NCBI RefSeq assembly: GCF_021655115.1
Contig: NZ_PPXY01000009.1
Span: forward strand, 1-64,000
Direction: 5' to 3'
Length of the DNA: 64,000 nucleotides
Source: Clostridium sp. Cult3
GTDB taxonomy: Bacteria; Bacillota; Clostridia; Tissierellales; Tepidimicrobiaceae
The notes beneath the pieces were generated by a model, which had not been told where the DNA came from, made no database searches, and was given only the letters and a program-made list of their open reading frames with translations. Position numbers and translations under genes: made by a program. Shown in pieces: positions 62,150 through 64,000 of the stretch (position 1 is the stretch's first letter; the number at the start of each line of letters is the position of its first letter).

Positions 62150-62989
62150 GATATATAATATTCCAACGGTTCCCGGACCGCAGTGACTAGAAATAACGCA
62201 ACCAGCATCGGTAATATGTATATCATCAGCATTAATATTTATTGATAATTGCTCTTTTAAATAAGAAACTGATTCTCCTCCCTGGGAATGGGTGATAAAA
62301 ATTCTCGAAGGATCTATATTTTCAGCATTTATTAATGGATCATTAAGCATGTAGTCTACAACTTTACTTTTTCTTCCTCTTACCTTATGGGCTACTGTCA
62401 TCTCACCATCTACCACTTTGATTACTGGTTTTATTCTTAAAGCACTACCAAGTAAATTTTGAAGGGCAGATAATCTACCACCTAGATGGAGATACTCTAA
62501 AGTATCTATTATAAAAGTAGATCTTACCTTAGGGACTAACTGTTGTATATTTTCTGAGATTTCTTCTATGTTCATTCCTTTATCCCGAAAATCACAAGCT
62601 TTCATTACTAAAAGGCCTATACCCGTCGATAGATTGTGAGAATCAATTATACTAATTCTCCCATTGGGGAATTCTTCTTTTGCTATATTCGCATTTTGAA
62701 TAGTAGCTGACATTTTAGAGGATAATCCAATATATATAATATCATCTCCTCTATCGATATGGGGTTTAAAGGCATCAACAAAATCTTGGGGGGATGGGGC
62801 AGATGTCTTTGGAATTTTATTTAGTTCATCAATTTTTCTATAAAGACCTAATTGATCTATGTCCATATTGTCCCTATAGATTTCATCATCAAAAGTTACA
62901 TATAAAGGTATTATGGCTATATGATTTCGATCTATTAATTCTTTAGATAAATCACTAGTACTGTCGGTGAAAATTTTAATATTGTTCAT
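62141..62989 (-). CDS. DegV family fatty acid-binding protein
   Basis: A 282-residue protein. IKIFTDSTSDLSKELID at the start, TSAPSPQDFVDAF near residue 80, YIGLSSKMSATIQNANIAKEE, IIDSHNLSTGIGLLVMKACD, DTLEYLHLGGRLSAL and SHCGPGTVGILYI at the end are the DegV (FakB) signature. The family binds fatty acids and, with FakA kinase, delivers acyl phosphates to lipid synthesis; no fakA is nearby. ATG 62989 after GAGGAGGAT; the longer frame has no binding site. Confidence 0.9.
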   Translation of the reverse strand: MNNIKIFTDSTSDLSKELIDRNHIAIIPLYVTFDDEIYRDNMDIDQLGLYRKIDELNKIPKTSAPSPQDFVDAFKPHIDRGDDIIYIGLSSKMSATIQNANIAKEEFPNGRISIIDSHNLSTGIGLLVMKACDFRDKGMNIEEISENIQQLVPKVRSTFIIDTLEYLHLGGRLSALQNLLGSALRIKPVIKVVDGEMTVAHKVRGRKSKVVDYMLNDPLINAENIDPSRIFITHSQGGESVSYLKEQLSININADDIHITDAGCVISSHCGPGTVGILYIEK

Positions 62990-63084
62990 TTTACATCCTC
63001 CTCTTTGCATACTATTATAAATATATTAGCAATGTTTATTATTATATCAAATAAAAAAGATTTATATGATGTTTTTGTTGAAAC

Positions 63085-63130
63085 CAAAAAGTCTATATAA
63101 GATCAAATTTGATCTTATATAGACTTTTTG
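63085..63130. terminator. Perfectly palindromic terminator
   Basis: A 46-bp palindrome with half-site beginning CAAAAAGTCTATATAAGATC. It lies at the end of the LysM gene (minus strand) with T on either side. Confidence 0.8.
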
Positions 63131-63133
63131 AGT

Positions 63134-63853
63134 TTACTCTACAAAATGTAATGTATTTTTAATTCCTTGAATATGATTTTTTTCTGCCCATATTATCACA
63201 TAATTGTATTCTATTCCATTAATCATTATAGGTTTAGGATATTTTACTATTAAGGCAGCCTGATTATCCATTTCTTTAGTTTGATCCTTTGACGGCATTA
63301 TCAAACATCCTTCTTGGTTATCAACTTTAACGTTCATTATACTTGGTTCTGACCCGTAAGGTTTTAAATTTTGATAAGCTTCTTCTTCACATAATTTACC
63401 TAAAGGTAAATCAGAGTTAATAGCGGAAACTATAAAGTATCCCGTAGGCCCTTCATAATAATCCTCTGCTACCTTTTCCCAGGAGGATGGATATTTAAAA
63501 GAAATCCTATATAACTTACTCTTATAGCTAGACCAATGTATTGGAATACATAAAACTTCTCCAACTATTAAATTATTTGGGTTTACGTTTGGGTTTGATT
63601 TTATCAATAGATTTAATGGAATATCGTATTTCTTTGCAATTAAGTATAAAGTATCTCCTTTTCTAATGGTGTAGGAAGAAGTACCTGGGGGACATTCTTC
63701 CTTAGGACCTAGGGGGATACATATCATTTGACCTATGGTAAGCATATTGGGATTAATTCCTGGATTGGCTTCTATAATAGCTTCCACCGATACATTATAC
63801 ATTTGAGCTAGTTTATAAATGGTATCTCCAGGTTTTACTACGTGATAGTTCAT
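63134..63853 (-). CDS. LysM-repeat peptidoglycan-binding protein
   Basis: A 239-residue protein with two LysM domains: HVVKPGDTIYKLAQMYNVSV (residues 3-46) and YTIRKGDTLYLIAKKYDIPL (about 61-105). A C-terminal domain of about 130 residues follows (LYRISFKYPSSWEKVAEDYY ... YVIIWAEKNHIQGIKNTLHF), PsbP-like by pattern. There is no signal peptide, so it may be deposited on the spore or cortex from the mother cell, a common situation for clostridial LysM proteins; this is an inference. ATG 63853 after AAGGAGAT. Confidence 0.82.
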   Translation of the reverse strand: MNYHVVKPGDTIYKLAQMYNVSVEAIIEANPGINPNMLTIGQMICIPLGPKEECPPGTSSYTIRKGDTLYLIAKKYDIPLNLLIKSNPNVNPNNLIVGEVLCIPIHWSSYKSKLYRISFKYPSSWEKVAEDYYEGPTGYFIVSAINSDLPLGKLCEEEAYQNLKPYGSEPSIMNVKVDNQEGCLIMPSKDQTKEMDNQAALIVKYPKPIMINGIEYNYVIIWAEKNHIQGIKNTLHFVE

Positions 63854-64000
63854 AAACATCTCCTTTCTAAGCATTCTAATATAGTATATTGAAAAGATTC
63901 ATATTTTGTTCATGGTATTCTAAATACCTATCATAATCTTGAGTAGAATGGTGATACTATCTAGGAGTAGATATATAAGGAATGGTAAAATTGATATCAA

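Overview
The window is low-GC DNA with strong AGGAGG-type ribosome binding sites and many TTG and GTG starts. It looks like the chromosome of an anaerobic, spore-forming Clostridia/Tissierellia-type Firmicute. Supporting evidence: pyruvate:ferredoxin oxidoreductase, a class 1B dihydroorotate dehydrogenase with PyrK, CotF-type spore coat proteins, a selenocysteine peroxiredoxin, an S-box (SAM-I) riboswitch and PyrR-type leader hairpins. No rRNA, tRNA, CRISPR array or prophage was seen.

Layout. 1-3.8 kb: a MATE efflux pump cut by the left edge, a PAS-GAF-GGDEF diguanylate cyclase, a DUF308 membrane protein and a frame-broken glycine-rich peptide. 3.8-13.4 kb: an unknown membrane protein, a three-subunit molybdenum hydroxylase operon (minus strand), an SRAP/HMCES protein, a flavin reductase, an Fe-S aldo/keto reductase, a peroxiredoxin whose peroxidatic residue is encoded by an in-frame TGA followed by a SECIS-like hairpin, and an unknown protein. 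13.4-21 kb: YkuK-like protein, chemotaxis receptor, phosphoesterase, PfkB kinase, an unusual NTPase-methyltransferase fusion and a TIM-barrel protein. 21-25.9 kb: a VanR/VanS-like two-component system and a D,D-carboxypeptidase preceded by tandem VanR-box-like sites. Relics of a response regulator and an ABC ATPase lie in the same stretch, and two paralogous heptad-repeat coiled-coil genes bracket it.

25.9-42 kb: Cu/Zn superoxide dismutase, a patatin-like protein, a metallopeptidase/membrane protein pair, then a MurNAc recycling locus (EIIA, murR, murQ, murP, mupG, second EIIA), a YhaO/YhaN nuclease-ATPase pair, a phosphoesterase, nagB-nagA and a CYTH protein. MupG, MurQ, NagA and NagB together would turn imported MurNAc-GlcNAc into fructose 6-phosphate. 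42-51 kb: small membrane proteins, an L,D-transpeptidase lipoprotein, PEP synthase, PFOR, a DUF3787 peptide and an HD phosphohydrolase. 51-55.7 kb: SAM-riboswitch-controlled metNIQ, then an IS1202-like element with a 26-bp target duplication. 55.7-64 kb: two spore coat proteins, a pyrBICFKDE operon with a terminator and two PyrR-type hairpins in its leader, DegV and a LysM protein.

The most interesting items are the selenocysteine peroxiredoxin, the double PyrR-type leader (one hairpin before a terminator, the other positioned to hide the pyrB ribosome binding site), the VanRS-like cassette with its tandem operators between twin repeat genes, and the NTPase-methyltransferase fusion. All functional assignments come from reading motifs; no database search was run.
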